Of a DNA stretch of 64,000 bases, positions 10,282 to 20,100 are shown one piece after another. The DNA is from an uncultured Cytophagaceae bacterium (GTDB lineage Bacteria > Bacteroidota > Bacteroidia > Cytophagales > Spirosomataceae): NCBI GenBank assembly GCA_903898715.1, contig CAIUGL010000084.1, positions 1 to 64,000 of the forward strand, given 5' to 3'. Numbering within the stretch: the stretch's first letter is position 1; every line of letters starts with the position of its first letter. The notes beneath the pieces were generated by a model. The model saw nothing but the letters and a program-made list of their open reading frames with translations. It was not told where the DNA came from and did not search any database. The position numbers and the translations under genes are program-made.

Positions 10282-10688
10282 GTGTTTCTTATAAAATAAT
10301 ATAAATGAATACTTCGTTTGGCACCCAGTCAATCTTAGACAATACAATACCGCTTAAGAATTTTTTTCTTTTCAATTTTGGTCGCTTGAACTGCTTCAAT
10401 TTGACCTGTTGGCGGTTTTGTTTTTTTGCTTTTAGATTACCAAAAATTGAGGCACTTTTGGTTGCTTGGGCACTTGTGTAAAATTAGAAAAAATCACCTC
10501 CGCTTGCAAACTATTTTTTGGCTAAAAACTAAAGTAAAAAAGGTCATATTTAAATTACCATATATAAGTGTCCACCTGTCAAATCATTACGCCCCATGCA
10601 TCTTGGAAAAGTACTAGAAAAATATTTTAAAATAATTTTTTTGTGTGTTTAAGGTCAACGAAGTCCGAAAAATTACTTAGTAAAATAT
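10282..10688. other. Long AT-rich intergenic region upstream of nrdA
   Basis: No gene is seen here. The region must hold the nrdA promoter, but I find no CAAAnnTA box (leftward TAnnTTTG) in it. Around 10557-10571 an AT-rich stretch, ACCATATATAAGTGT, resembles half of an NrdR-type operator but matches the known consensus poorly. Confidence 0.4.
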
Positions 10689-10719
10689 TTTGGTTTTAAA
10701 TTCAAAAATGATAATTTTG
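10689..10719 (+). promoter_or_regulatory. Promoter of the L31 gene
   Basis: A TTTG at 10689-10692 is followed after 19 bp by TAATTTTG at 10712-10719, matching the Bacteroidota primary promoter pattern (TTTG, 19-21 bp, TAnnTTTG). It predicts a transcript starting near 10725, with about 80 bases of leader before the L31 start. Confidence 0.7.
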
Positions 10720-10733
10720 CAACCCGATTAAAT

Positions 10734-10788
10734 GAGACTATATCCCGTAAGTCTCTTATAGCACAAACAAACAGACGGCCGGGAATCG
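10734..10788 (+). promoter_or_regulatory. Two small hairpins in the L31 leader
   Basis: GAGACT at 10734-10739 pairs with AGTCTC at 10750-10755. AGACG near 10772 pairs with CGTCT near 10785. Both lie within the predicted untranslated leader of the ribosomal protein gene, where a feedback site would be expected. A regulatory function is only inference. Confidence 0.35.
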
Positions 10789-10803
10789 TCTACAATTAAA
10801 GAC

Positions 10804-11046
10804 ATGAAAAAAGACATCCACCCAGAATACAAAGAGGTAGTATTTCACGATTTGTCAGCTGATTACAAGTTTTTGACTCGCTCATGCGTTGCAACAACTG
10901 AAACAACTGAATTCGAAGGCGCAACATATCCAGTTTATAAGCTAGAAGTTTCTTCTCAATCACACCCTTTCTATACAGGAAAGAACGTGTTATTAGACAC
11001 GACTGGTCGCGTAGACAAGTTCAACAAGCGTTACGCAAAGAACTAA
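10804..11046 (+). CDS. rpmE2: 50S ribosomal protein L31, type B
   Basis: This 80-residue protein has the L31 pattern [11 protein letters not shown] at the start and SHPFYTGK...[13 protein letters not shown] at the end. It lacks the paired cysteines that bind zinc in the other L31 class, so it is the type B (zinc-independent) form. It stands alone, with a matching promoter about 85 bp upstream and a strong terminator 20 bp after the stop. In other bacteria type B copies can replace the zinc form under zinc shortage. No zinc-form copy is visible here. Confidence 0.95.
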   Translation: MKKDIHPEYKEVVFHDLSADYKFLTRSCVATTETTEFEGATYPVYKLEVSSQSHPFYTGKNVLLDTTGRVDKFNKRYAKN

Positions 11047-11065
11047 TACTGCTAACAGCATAAAG

Positions 11066-11100
11066 AAAAGCCTCTTCCATTTTTTGGTCGAGGCTTTTTT
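11066..11100 (+). terminator. Rho-independent terminator of the L31 gene
   Basis: AAAAGCCTC at 11066-11074 pairs with GAGGCTTTT starting at 11090, followed by more Ts. The 9 bp stem lies 20 bp after the L31 stop. Confidence 0.9.
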
Positions 11101-11115
11101 CGTTTAATTTGCGCT

Positions 11116-12231
11116 ATGTGGAATTCGAGCCTACTGATCAATGATCCAATAATCGTCCAGCAATTGCTGCCACTTACGTACACACGTGAGTTGAAAGACT
11201 TATTAATTGGCATCAGCACCATCGAAACAAAATGGGAAGCGATAGCAGACCGCATACCAAGCGACTGCCATATATTAGGTTCATGTATTCCTACCGAGGA
11301 GTTAGTAGACGCACTTACGAATCTAGCCGAAGACACTTACCTAATGTGGCAAAATCAGTGGATCGCTTACCGCGCAAGTACGCAGCAACATCCGAGTGAG
11401 CTGGAGGCTAGCCAACTAGTAAAACAGCCACTTTTCGTCGCCTACCCCGAGGATTGTATTGTGGCCAACAACCATGCGTTGCGGACTGAGATACAACCCA
11501 ATAAGCCTGATTTAGCGGTTCTTGCTGAATGTGGTACGAGTTTCATCGCAGCAGAAAACTGCTACGTGGATCCCAGTGCCACGATACATGGTAGCATCAT
11601 TGATGCAAGCCAAGGTCCCGTTTATATTGGAGCTAATGTAAACGTACAAATAGGCACATTGATTCAAGGACCTGCTGCTCTTTTAGCAGGAAGTACCACC
11701 AACCTAGGAGCCAAAATTCGCCCGAATACCACCATCGGTGAAAAATGTAAAGTTGGCGGCGAAATCAGCGCATCCATCCTGTATCCTAATTCAAATAAAT
11801 CGCATGATGGATTTTTAGGAAATTCCATACTAGGTTCCTTCTGCAACTGGGGAGCAATGACGACCACGTCCAATGTACGCAATGATCTGCAAAACGTGAA
11901 CGTATATGATTATACGAAAAAAGATATGCGGCCAACGGCAGTCAAGTCATTCGGTGTGCTCATGGGTGATTTTGTCACGACAGGTATTAGCACAAAATTT
12001 AATACCGGAACGGTGGTGAGCTGCCATTGTAATATCAGTGGGACTGACTTTCTTCCTAAATTCATTCCTGCATTTACCTGGGGCGAATTTCCTAAGGTAC
12101 ACACCTATCGATTCGAAGAAGCAAAGCGAAGTGCTGAGGCATGGATAAACGCCAAAAATGAAGAAATTCCAGAAAATCTGGAATCGAACATGCAAGCGAT
12201 TTGGAAAGCGGAAGCAAAAGACCGAAATTAG
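11116..12231 (+). CDS. GlmU-like putative sugar-1-phosphate nucleotidyl/acetyltransferase (Bacteroidota type)
   Basis: This 371-residue protein has a divergent N-terminal nucleotidyltransferase-like half and, from about residue 150, a left-handed beta-helix with hexapeptide repeats (VDPSATIHGSIIDASQGPVYIGANVNVQIGTLIQGP, then LGAKIRPNTTIGEKCKVGGEIS). This is the arrangement of the Bacteroidota GlmU-like family, thought to complete UDP-N-acetylglucosamine synthesis from glucosamine-1-phosphate. The classical N-terminal motif is not obvious, so the substrate is inferred from family membership. It starts a tight rightward series; holB begins 3 bp after its stop. Confidence 0.8.
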   Translation: MWNSSLLINDPIIVQQLLPLTYTRELKDLLIGISTIETKWEAIADRIPSDCHILGSCIPTEELVDALTNLAEDTYLMWQNQWIAYRASTQQHPSELEASQLVKQPLFVAYPEDCIVANNHALRTEIQPNKPDLAVLAECGTSFIAAENCYVDPSATIHGSIIDASQGPVYIGANVNVQIGTLIQGPAALLAGSTTNLGAKIRPNTTIGEKCKVGGEISASILYPNSNKSHDGFLGNSILGSFCNWGAMTTTSNVRNDLQNVNVYDYTKKDMRPTAVKSFGVLMGDFVTTGISTKFNTGTVVSCHCNISGTDFLPKFIPAFTWGEFPKVHTYRFEEAKRSAEAWINAKNEEIPENLESNMQAIWKAEAKDRN

Positions 12232-12234
12232 AGG

Positions 12235-13365
12235 ATGCGTTTTCAGGATATTCCCGGACTTCATACGACCAAAAAACAATTGAGCCAAGCGGTGTTAACT
12301 CAACACATCGCACATGCGCAATTATTTCACGGCCCGAACGGAGGCGCACAATTAGCCATGGCACTGGCGTTTACTTCCTTTTTATTTTGCACCGACAAAC
12401 AAGGGGAAGATTCATGTGGGCAATGCCCTAGTTGCCAAAAGGTCCAGCGAGGTGTCCATCCGGATCTTGTCTTCATGTTTCCTACGGTGACAACCAAAAA
12501 AGTCAAAGAAGCCGAGTCAGATGTTTTCCTTCCTGAATGGCGAAAATTTCTATTGGATTCTCCCTACCGAACCTTACCCGAATGGCTAGGTGCCATGGGA
12601 GCGGAAGGAAACAAACAGGGAAATATCCCCGTTGAAGAAACCAGAAAATTACTCCCAAAAATAAGTCTTAAACCATTTGAGGCACCCTTCAAAGTTGTTC
12701 TCATTTGGCATCCAGAATCATTGAATTTATCGTCTGGAAATGCACTACTAAAAACGTTAGAAGAGCCACCTACATCTACCTTGTTTTTCTTAGTATGTGC
12801 TGATGCACAAAAATTATTAACAACGATTCTTTCACGTACACAACGCATTGCTATTCAGGCAGTTGACGAATCTGATTTAGCCAATTTTTTAACACAAAAA
12901 GAGGGAATCGATCTCGATCGGGCCCAAAATTTAGCCTATAGTGCTGAAGGAAATATTGCGTGGGCGCTGGAAAAAGCAAAAACAGAAAACCTGAGTACAT
13001 CCACCTGGTTTGCCGACTGGATGCGGGCAGTTTACAGTAAGAATTTAAGCAAATTAGCCACACTTGCCGATCAATATGATGCGCTTCAAAAAGAAGAGCA
13101 AAAAGGACTTCTTGAGTATGCGCTACATATTTTCAGACAGTGCCTATATCAAATTGCGGATGCCCCTAGTTTAATCAAGGCGCTCGAAAAAGAACGTGGG
13201 TTTATTACTAATTTCTCCAAAACATTGAATCGAGAGTCCATTGAACGTATCAGTGAATTACTATCGACTGCATATTATCATTTGGAAAGGAATGGTCGTG
13301 CCAAAATGATCCACCTCGACTTATCTTTGCAAATTATTCGAATCGCGAATGCAGCTAAAAAATAA
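12235..13365 (+). CDS. holB: DNA polymerase III subunit delta-prime
   Basis: This clamp-loader subunit of 376 residues helps open the sliding clamp with delta and tau/gamma. The P-loop region is degenerate (FHGPNGGAQLAMALAF near residue 39), as usual for delta-prime. A zinc-binding motif is clear: C-x8-C-x2-C-x2-C in FCTDKQGEDSCGQCPSC near 56-68. Later, NALLKTLEEPP and a serine-rich arginine-finger motif (ILSRTQRI) mark the AAA+ core. It sits between the GlmU-like gene and hemC, and its last 17 bp overlap hemC, so the genes are probably cotranscribed. Confidence 0.93.
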   Translation: MRFQDIPGLHTTKKQLSQAVLTQHIAHAQLFHGPNGGAQLAMALAFTSFLFCTDKQGEDSCGQCPSCQKVQRGVHPDLVFMFPTVTTKKVKEAESDVFLPEWRKFLLDSPYRTLPEWLGAMGAEGNKQGNIPVEETRKLLPKISLKPFEAPFKVVLIWHPESLNLSSGNALLKTLEEPPTSTLFFLVCADAQKLLTTILSRTQRIAIQAVDESDLANFLTQKEGIDLDRAQNLAYSAEGNIAWALEKAKTENLSTSTWFADWMRAVYSKNLSKLATLADQYDALQKEEQKGLLEYALHIFRQCLYQIADAPSLIKALEKERGFITNFSKTLNRESIERISELLSTAYYHLERNGRAKMIHLDLSLQIIRIANAAKK

Positions 13366-14290
13366 CATACGGATCGGCACGCGAAATTCCGCGCTAGCGC
13401 TGTGGCAAGCCCATCATATCGGTCGGCTGTTAGAGGCTGCCGGCATGACGTATGAATTAGTTGCCATCCATACCATAGGAGATAAAATTCTCGATCGTTC
13501 ACTTTCGAAAATTGGCGCAAAAGGCGTATTTACGGAAGAACTAGAAACGATGTTACGTGCTGGGGAAATTGACATTGCGCAACATTCTGCCAAAGACCTC
13601 CCCTCCACCCTAGCAGATGATCTTCCACTCATTGCATTCACGGAACGTGAGGCGGCACATGATGTGGTATTGAGTATGAACCCATCTATTCGATTAGGCC
13701 AATCAGCCCCATTACGAATTGGAACTTCCTCTACGCGAAGACGGGCATTCTTGGCCCATCAGTATCCACAGCATGTGGCGGTAGAGATGCGTGGAAATTT
13801 GCAAACGCGATTAGAAAAATTAAAAAATGGAGATTGTGATGCGATGTTGCTCGCTTACGCTGGCGTTCACCGCATGGACATGGAAGCTTATATCGTGGAA
13901 CACTTAGATATACAAGCTTATGTTCCAGCGGTGGGCCAAGGTAGTGTGGCGATTCAGTGTTCAAATCGGCTTGATTCTGAAATACGTGAAGCCATCCGAG
14001 CAGCCTGCAATCATGCAGCATCTGAATCTTGTATTGTAGCTGAACGTAGCTTGTTGGCCATGCTAGACGGCGGATGCAGCGTGCCGGTATTTGGACATGC
14101 GAAGCTTGTGGCGGGTCAGATTCACTTACATGCGGGTGTGCTTAGTTTATCCGGAGATCAAAAAATCGAATCGAGTGGTATAGGCGCTGAGCCTAAATCA
14201 GTAGGGAATCAAGTGGCAACCGAATTAATCAAGCAAGGGGCCCAACAACTATTAAAGGAAATACGCGTACAATTAGCATCGCAATCATGA
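13349..14290 (+). CDS. hemC: Hydroxymethylbilane synthase (porphobilinogen deaminase)
   Basis: The enzyme joins four porphobilinogens into hydroxymethylbilane in heme synthesis. IRIGTRNSALALWQA at the N-terminus, SAKDLPS near residue 78 (with the catalytic aspartate region LDGGC later), GTSSTRRRAFL near 129 and LDGGCSVP near 245 are present. The cysteine of GGCSVP carries the dipyrromethane cofactor. It has 313 residues, a normal length. The start overlaps holB by 17 bp and its stop overlaps the next gene by 4 bp (ATGA). The next heme enzyme, HemD, is encoded 20 kb away at 34279-35067, not in this operon. Confidence 0.96.
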   Translation: MQLKNNIRIGTRNSALALWQAHHIGRLLEAAGMTYELVAIHTIGDKILDRSLSKIGAKGVFTEELETMLRAGEIDIAQHSAKDLPSTLADDLPLIAFTEREAAHDVVLSMNPSIRLGQSAPLRIGTSSTRRRAFLAHQYPQHVAVEMRGNLQTRLEKLKNGDCDAMLLAYAGVHRMDMEAYIVEHLDIQAYVPAVGQGSVAIQCSNRLDSEIREAIRAACNHAASESCIVAERSLLAMLDGGCSVPVFGHAKLVAGQIHLHAGVLSLSGDQKIESSGIGAEPKSVGNQVATELIKQGAQQLLKEIRVQLASQS

Positions 14291-15189
14291 AAAAGACGAT
14301 TTTAATCACTGGGGCCAATGGGCTATTGGGACAGAAACTTGTTGAACTTTTAGTTCAAGAATCTACAGTAGATTTAATCGCAACAGCTAAAGGCGAAAAT
14401 CGATTGCCAAATTCAGCTGGCTATCGGTATGTTTCTTTAGACATCACAAATTCGGGAGAAGTAAATACGGTTTTTGATACCTATCAACCGCATGTGGTTA
14501 TCCATACCGCGGCTATGACCAATGTGGATACGTGCGAAACAGACCAAACAGGATGTGAATTACTCAATGTGACGGCAGTTGCCTATTTAATCGAAGCATG
14601 TCAAAAGCACAACACGTTTTTATGTCATTTATCCACCGACTTTATTTTCGATGGAGCTGATGGACCCTATACAGAAGAGGCAATACCTAACCCAATCTCT
14701 GTGTATGGTGCCAGTAAATTACGTGCAGAAAAATTACTCGAGGCTTCGTCTATCCGCTGGGCAATTGCCCGTACGGTTTTAGTATTCGGCATTGTTTCGG
14801 ATATGAGCCGGACAAATATCATTCTTTGGGTCAAAAAGTCATTAGAAGAAGGAAAGCAAATTAATGTGGTGACGGATCAATTTCGCACACCTACCCTCGC
14901 AGAAGATCTCGCCATGGGATGCTGGCTTATTGCCCATAAAGAAGCGCAAGGTATTTTCAACATCTCGGGATCAGACTTTTTAACTCCTTATGAGATGGCT
15001 ATCAAAACAGCAAATTTTTATGGTTTGCCGGTCGAACTTATCCAACAAGCAGATTCGTCAACCTTTTCGCAACCGGCAAAGCGTCCGCCTCGTACCGGAT
15101 TTATCTTAGATAAAGCACGACGGGAGTTAGGGTACCAACCGCGTACGTTTGATGATGGTATTGCGTTAATGGCTAAACAAATCCAATAA
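14287..15189 (+). CDS. RmlD-like NAD(P)-dependent sugar reductase (dTDP-4-dehydrorhamnose reductase family)
   Basis: This 300-residue Rossmann protein starts with ILITGANGLLGQKLVE, the glycine-rich NAD(P) site. It has HTAAMTNVDTCE near 78 and a catalytic YGASKLRAEK (YxxxK) near 139-148. LSTDFIFDG matches the RmlD pattern. Rhamnose-pathway partners (rmlA, rmlB, rmlC) are not nearby, so it may reduce another nucleotide sugar. It is the last gene of the rightward group and ends 3 bp before the convergent obg stop. Confidence 0.82.
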   Translation: MKKTILITGANGLLGQKLVELLVQESTVDLIATAKGENRLPNSAGYRYVSLDITNSGEVNTVFDTYQPHVVIHTAAMTNVDTCETDQTGCELLNVTAVAYLIEACQKHNTFLCHLSTDFIFDGADGPYTEEAIPNPISVYGASKLRAEKLLEASSIRWAIARTVLVFGIVSDMSRTNIILWVKKSLEEGKQINVVTDQFRTPTLAEDLAMGCWLIAHKEAQGIFNISGSDFLTPYEMAIKTANFYGLPVELIQQADSSTFSQPAKRPPRTGFILDKARRELGYQPRTFDDGIALMAKQIQ

Positions 15190-15192
15190 AAA

Positions 15193-16224
15193 TTACTCGA
15201 TGCTACTCGGAACTTGGGTAGCCACTTCTTTATTTTCTTCTTGAAGCGTTTCCCAAAGTAGGTCTTTCAATTCTTGAATTCCAGATTGAGTGATCGAGGA
15301 AATAAATACCAAAGGAAGATCTTTGGGAAGACTTTCGCGCATTTCAGGCTCCATTTCAGGGATGGATAAATCCATTTTAGAAACAACTAAAACACGACGT
15401 TTATGTAATAATTCGGGATTGAATTTAGTTAATTCGCCAACGAGAATGTCGTATTCTTTTCCCCAGTTCTCTGCATCGGAGGGAATCAGAAAACAGAGGA
15501 TAGAATTCCGTTCAATATGACGTAAAAACCTCAATCCCAATCCTTTACCTTCAGCAGCTCCTTCGATAATACCTGGAATGTCTGCGACTACAAATGATTT
15601 ATAATCGCGGTAAGCAACCACACCTAAATTAGGCACTAAGGTTGTAAATGGGTAGTCGGCAATTTCCGGCTTCGCAGCAGATAATACCGAAAGCAACGTT
15701 GACTTACCTGCATTAGGGAAACCTACCAAGCCTACGTCTGCTAGAACTTTCAATTCCATAATCACCCAGCGATCTAAACCGGCTTCACCAGGTTGTGCAT
15801 GGCGAGGTGATTGATTTGTGGATGATTTAAAATGTGTATTTCCTAAACCACCACGTCCACCAGGAACTAACAATACTTTTTGACCCTCTTCGGTTACTTC
15901 CGCTAAGAATTCGTTCGTTTCTGCATCTTTCACGATGGTTCCCAAGGGAACTTCGACAAATATATCCTCACCTTCTAAACCAGACCGACGGCCACCTTCG
16001 CCACCTTTACCATTTTCAGCAATGATGTGCTTTTGGAATTTAAGGTGTAACAAAGTCCAATGCTGGGCATTGCCCACGATGTACACATGACCACCACGAC
16101 CTCCATCACCTCCGTCAGGTCCACCTTTAGGTACGTGCTTTTCACGACGAAAATGGGATGAGCCACTTCCTCCGCGTCCAGAACGCAGATTAATTTTGAC
16201 GTAATCGATGAAATTTGAAGTCAT
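15193..16224 (-). CDS. obg: GTPase Obg (CgtA)
   Basis: A glycine-rich Obg fold fills residues 1-160 ([32 protein letters not shown]). The GTPase domain follows: G1 GFPNAGKS at 168-175, G2 FTTLVPN, G3 DIPGI and G4 SKMD in place of the usual NKxD. Obg proteins act in 50S subunit assembly and stress control. The length of 343 residues lacks a long C-terminal extension. The start codon directly follows a degenerate spacer repeat that separates it from adk. Confidence 0.95.
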   Translation of the reverse strand: MTSNFIDYVKINLRSGRGGSGSSHFRREKHVPKGGPDGGDGGRGGHVYIVGNAQHWTLLHLKFQKHIIAENGKGGEGGRRSGLEGEDIFVEVPLGTIVKDAETNEFLAEVTEEGQKVLLVPGGRGGLGNTHFKSSTNQSPRHAQPGEAGLDRWVIMELKVLADVGLVGFPNAGKSTLLSVLSAAKPEIADYPFTTLVPNLGVVAYRDYKSFVVADIPGIIEGAAEGKGLGLRFLRHIERNSILCFLIPSDAENWGKEYDILVGELTKFNPELLHKRRVLVVSKMDLSIPEMEPEMRESLPKDLPLVFISSITQSGIQELKDLLWETLQEENKEVATQVPSSIE

Positions 16225-16351
16225 TAGTTAGTTGTTAGTCAGTATGTAGTGGTCAGTAGCTAGTAATCAGTGGTCAGTAATCAGAAGATAGTCCGTAGGG
16301 AATGAGTCCGAAGGTTAAATAACTAACCTCTCACCTCTTACTTCTTACCTC
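16225..16351. repeat. Degenerate spacer repeat between adk and obg
   Basis: This gap is made of short near-repeats such as GTAGTGGTCAGTAGCTAG and AGTAATCAGTGGTCAGTAATC, then a pyrimidine-rich part (ACCTCTCACCTCTTACTTCTTACC, in pieces). Read leftward it runs from the adk stop to the obg start. The same family occurs at 54606-54730: 16257-16277 matches the complement of 54696-54716 at 19 of 21 positions. Confidence 0.75.
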
Positions 16352-16921
16352 TCACTTCTCAATAATAGAAAGTATCTGACCGAAAATAAATTCAATCTCT
16401 CCTACTCCATTGATACCCGTAAACTTTCCTTGGTTATCATAATAACCAGCTACCGGGGCCGTCTTTTCCATATATTCTTGCACGCGTTTACGAATCAACG
16501 ATTCGTTTTGATCATCTGGTCTACCGGATGATTTACCACGTTCTAGAAGTCTTTGGGTTAATTCTTCCTCAGCAACCTCGAGCGCAATCATTTGGGTGAT
16601 GCTCAACGAATGGCTAGCTAAAAGCGAGTCTAGCGCTTCGGCCTGCGCAACTGTGCGGGGAAAACCGTCGAATATAAATCCGGCAGCTGACTTATTCTCA
16701 TTTAATTTATTCTCAATCATGCCGATAACAACAGCGTCAGGAACCAAAATTCCTTGATCCATTAGTTTTTTGGCCTCTAATCCCAGTGTGGTGCCTGCAG
16801 AAATCTCTGCACGCAACAAATCACCTGTAGAGAGATGTATTAAACCGTATTTTTCAATGAGTTTGGCCGATTGAGTTCCTTTGCCTGCCCCTGGGGGCCC
16901 GAATAAAACTAAATTTAACAT
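16352..16921 (-). CDS. adk: Adenylate kinase
   Basis: The enzyme converts ATP and AMP to two ADP. The P-loop GPPGAGKGTQS is at residues 8-18, followed by LSTGDLLRAE (AMP site) and FDGFPRTVAQAE near 84-95. At 189 residues it is the short form; the LID region is brief (LERGKSSGRPDDQNE) without zinc cysteines. A leftward box CAAAGGTA at 16971-16978 may be its promoter, though no good upstream element is placed at the usual distance. Confidence 0.96.
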   Translation of the reverse strand: MLNLVLFGPPGAGKGTQSAKLIEKYGLIHLSTGDLLRAEISAGTTLGLEAKKLMDQGILVPDAVVIGMIENKLNENKSAAGFIFDGFPRTVAQAEALDSLLASHSLSITQMIALEVAEEELTQRLLERGKSSGRPDDQNESLIRKRVQEYMEKTAPVAGYYDNQGKFTGINGVGEIEFIFGQILSIIEK

Positions 16922-17184
16922 AATTGATGCGCGGAAAATTCCTTTGAAAGCGTAAAAATGAATAGACCCACAAAGGTAAACAAAGGATTCAGATTAACCT
17001 ATGTTCAAATAGAATTGAACTTGTGTTCATTACCTAGAAATTATATTTATGATAAATATTAAAAAAAATCTTAAAAAAATTAAAATAACAGTGTAGCATG
17101 TAAGATTTATTTCATTAATTTGGCCCTATTAAACGTCGACACAATTAGTAAATTGGTCGGCAAACACTCAAAAACACTTATTCT
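16922..17184. promoter_or_regulatory. Divergent control region between adk and susC-like gene
   Basis: This region holds an inverted repeat, GTTCAA at 17003-17008 and TTGAAC at 17015-17020, with another GTTCA at 17024-17028. A near-consensus rightward box TTAATTTG is at 17115-17122, 63 bp before the SusC start. Operator function is inference. Confidence 0.35.
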
Positions 17185-20100
17185 ATGAAAAACAATTTCT
17201 ACGTAAGCCGAGTGGTCTTTCTAATGGCGTTAATGTTATCCGTAACCTGGACAGCGTTAGCTCAAGACCGAAAAATTACGGGTTCAGTCCAAGACGCCAA
17301 GGGTGGCGGGATTCCCGGTGTATCTGTTGCAGTTAAAGGAACAACAACTGGTACGACAACAGATGGTAATGGAGCTTACTCCATTACAGTAAAATCAAAC
17401 AATGCTGAATTAGTCTTTAGTTCAGTAGGTTTCGTTTCAAAAACTTCATCCGTAGCTAATCGTTCAACGATTAACATTGTTTTGGATGAGGATGTAAGTC
17501 AATTGAGCGAGGTTGTTGTAACAGGTTACACCTCCCAACGTAAGAAAGACATTACAGGTGCGGTAGCGGTTGTAAGCGCAAAAGAACTTACAGCTGTTCC
17601 AGCAGCATCCGTAACACAAATGTTACAAGGACGTGCTTCTGGTGTTACTGTTGGTAATGATAACTCACCGGGTGGTGGAACCATGGTTCGTGTCCGTGGT
17701 TTTGGATCTACTAACAACAACTCGCCTTTATATGTAATTGACGGGGTACCTACACAAGGTACGCTAAACCAAATCAACCCAAATGATATTGAGTCAATGC
17801 AGGTATTGAAAGATGCATCTGCAGCTTCTATCTATGGTGCGCGTGCTGCAAATGGTGTTGTCATCATTACGACGAAACGTGGTGGTGAGGGCGAGCCAAA
17901 AATCAACTTTGATATGTACACAGGTACACAGCAAGTGGGTAAACTTTTGGATTTAATGAATACCAAAGAAATGGGGCAGTATTTCTATGAGTCGCAAATT
18001 GGCGCAGGAAGACCAGCAGGTACTTCTCCCTCAGCTCAATACCGTTTTGGTGCGGATGGTTCTCAGACGATTGCAGATTATATCTATCCAAACGTATATG
18101 GTGCGTTGCCTGCTAACTTCACGTATACAAATGATATTGCAGATCCTAACTTAGGTAAAACAGCCTTTAATATTACCAAGGCTAATAAAGAAGGTACTAA
18201 TTGGCAACGTGAAATTTTTGGACCCGCTAAAATCTCTAGTTATCAATTAGGTGCAACAGGTGGTTCGAAAAATGGCAAGTATGCCATTTCTGCTAGTTAC
18301 TTTGATCAAGAAGGTATCTTGAAATATACTGGCTATAAGCGTTACTCGGTACGTGCGAATACAGAATTCAAAAAAGGCGCGGTTACTTTTGGAGAGAACG
18401 TAACAGTTTCAATCGATGAGCGTGTGGGTGTTCCTTCTGGAAATAACAGTGAATCAAACCCAATCATGTTTGCAATTCGTATTCAGCCGATCATCCCCGT
18501 ATTTGATATAACAGGTGGTCCAGTAGCATTGGGTGGAACAAATACTTCATTTTTAAATGGTTTTGCAGGACCACGTGGCTCTAACTTAGGTAACGCACCT
18601 AACCCATTGGCTCGTCAGTACAGAGAGCGTGATAACCCAGTTACTTCTACGCGTATCTTTGGTAATGTATTTGCTGAAGTTGAAATCATGAAAGATTTAA
18701 AGGCTCGTACAAGCGTTGGTTTTGAATACAACAACTTCAATCAATCAGCTTTTTTCAATCGTGATATTGAGGCGGCTGAAGCACGTAATGCAAACAGTTT
18801 AACTGTTTCGAATAACTTTGATCGTGCAATTACTTGGTACAATACCTTGAATTACTCGAAGAAGATTGGAGATCATGATTTTAACGTATTAGTTGGTACA
18901 GAAGCTGTATCTACCTACGGATTTGGTTTTTCAGCACAGCGTAGTAATTTCGCCTTTGACGATTTATCATATCGTTACTTGAACAATGGTTCTGCTGCAG
19001 GTTTGACTAATGCAGGATCTGGAGCAACAATCACGGCATTGTTCTCTCAGTTCGGAAAAGCAAACTACTCATACAAAGATTTCTTATTAGCGGATTTCAC
19101 GTTACGTAGAGACGGTTCTTCTCGTTTCTCTCCAGCGTATCGTTATGGTGTGTTCCCTGCATTCTCTGTAGGTGCGCGTCTTTCTGAATTAGCTTTATTC
19201 AAGAACATCACACAACTTAATGATTTAAAAGTTCGTGCAGGATGGGGTAAAACAGGTAATCAGTTGATTCCAAACGTATACAATGCATATACATTGTTTA
19301 CACCAGATCCTAACAACAATGCCTATGACATTGGTGGTGCAGGTAATGCAATTGCCTCTGGATTTGATATTGCGCAGTTTGGTAACTCAAATGGCCGTTG
19401 GGAAACTAATACGTCAACCAACATCGGTTTAGATGCTAGTTTATTCAACAACAAATTAGATGTGGCGTTTGACTGGTACACACGTACGACTTCAGACATG
19501 CTAACACAAGTACCAATTCCAAGATCATCTGGAACAGGTAGTATTCCATTTGTAAACATTGGTGAAGTAAACAATACCGGTATTGACCTTAACGTAACAT
19601 ATAGAGATCAAATCGGCCAATTACGTTATTCAATTTCTGGACAAATTAGCCAGTACAAAAACAATGTGGTTAAGTTAAATGATGATCCAAATGCGCAAAT
19701 CTTTGGATTTACAACTCGTCTTCCAGCCATTTCAGTTACAAAAGCTGGATTACCGATCGCTAGTTTCTTTGGATACGTAGTAGAAGGCGTTCTTAAAGAT
19801 GATGCAGAAGCAGCCGCAGCAGTACAAATTCCAGGATATACACGTGCAGGTGTATTTAAATTCAAAGATGTAAACGGCGATGGAAAAATTAATGCTTCTG
19901 ATAGAACCATTATTGGTAATCCACACCCAGACTTCACCTATGGTTTAAATGTTAATTTAGGATACAAAAACTGGGATTTAACTGTGTTTGCACAAGGTGT
20001 TCAAGGAAATGAGATCTTCAACTACTTGAAGTACTGGACAGACTTTAATACGTTCCAAGGAAACCGTTCAACAGATATGTTGTACAAATCATGGAAGAAA

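Noticed and set aside
10282-10347. N-terminal extension of nrdA
   Set aside because: The family begins with [10 protein letters not shown]; the extra 22 residues have no counterpart.
10556-10571. NrdR-type operator upstream of nrdA
   Set aside because: Only the outer bases fit; the central positions of the palindrome are out of register with the known consensus.
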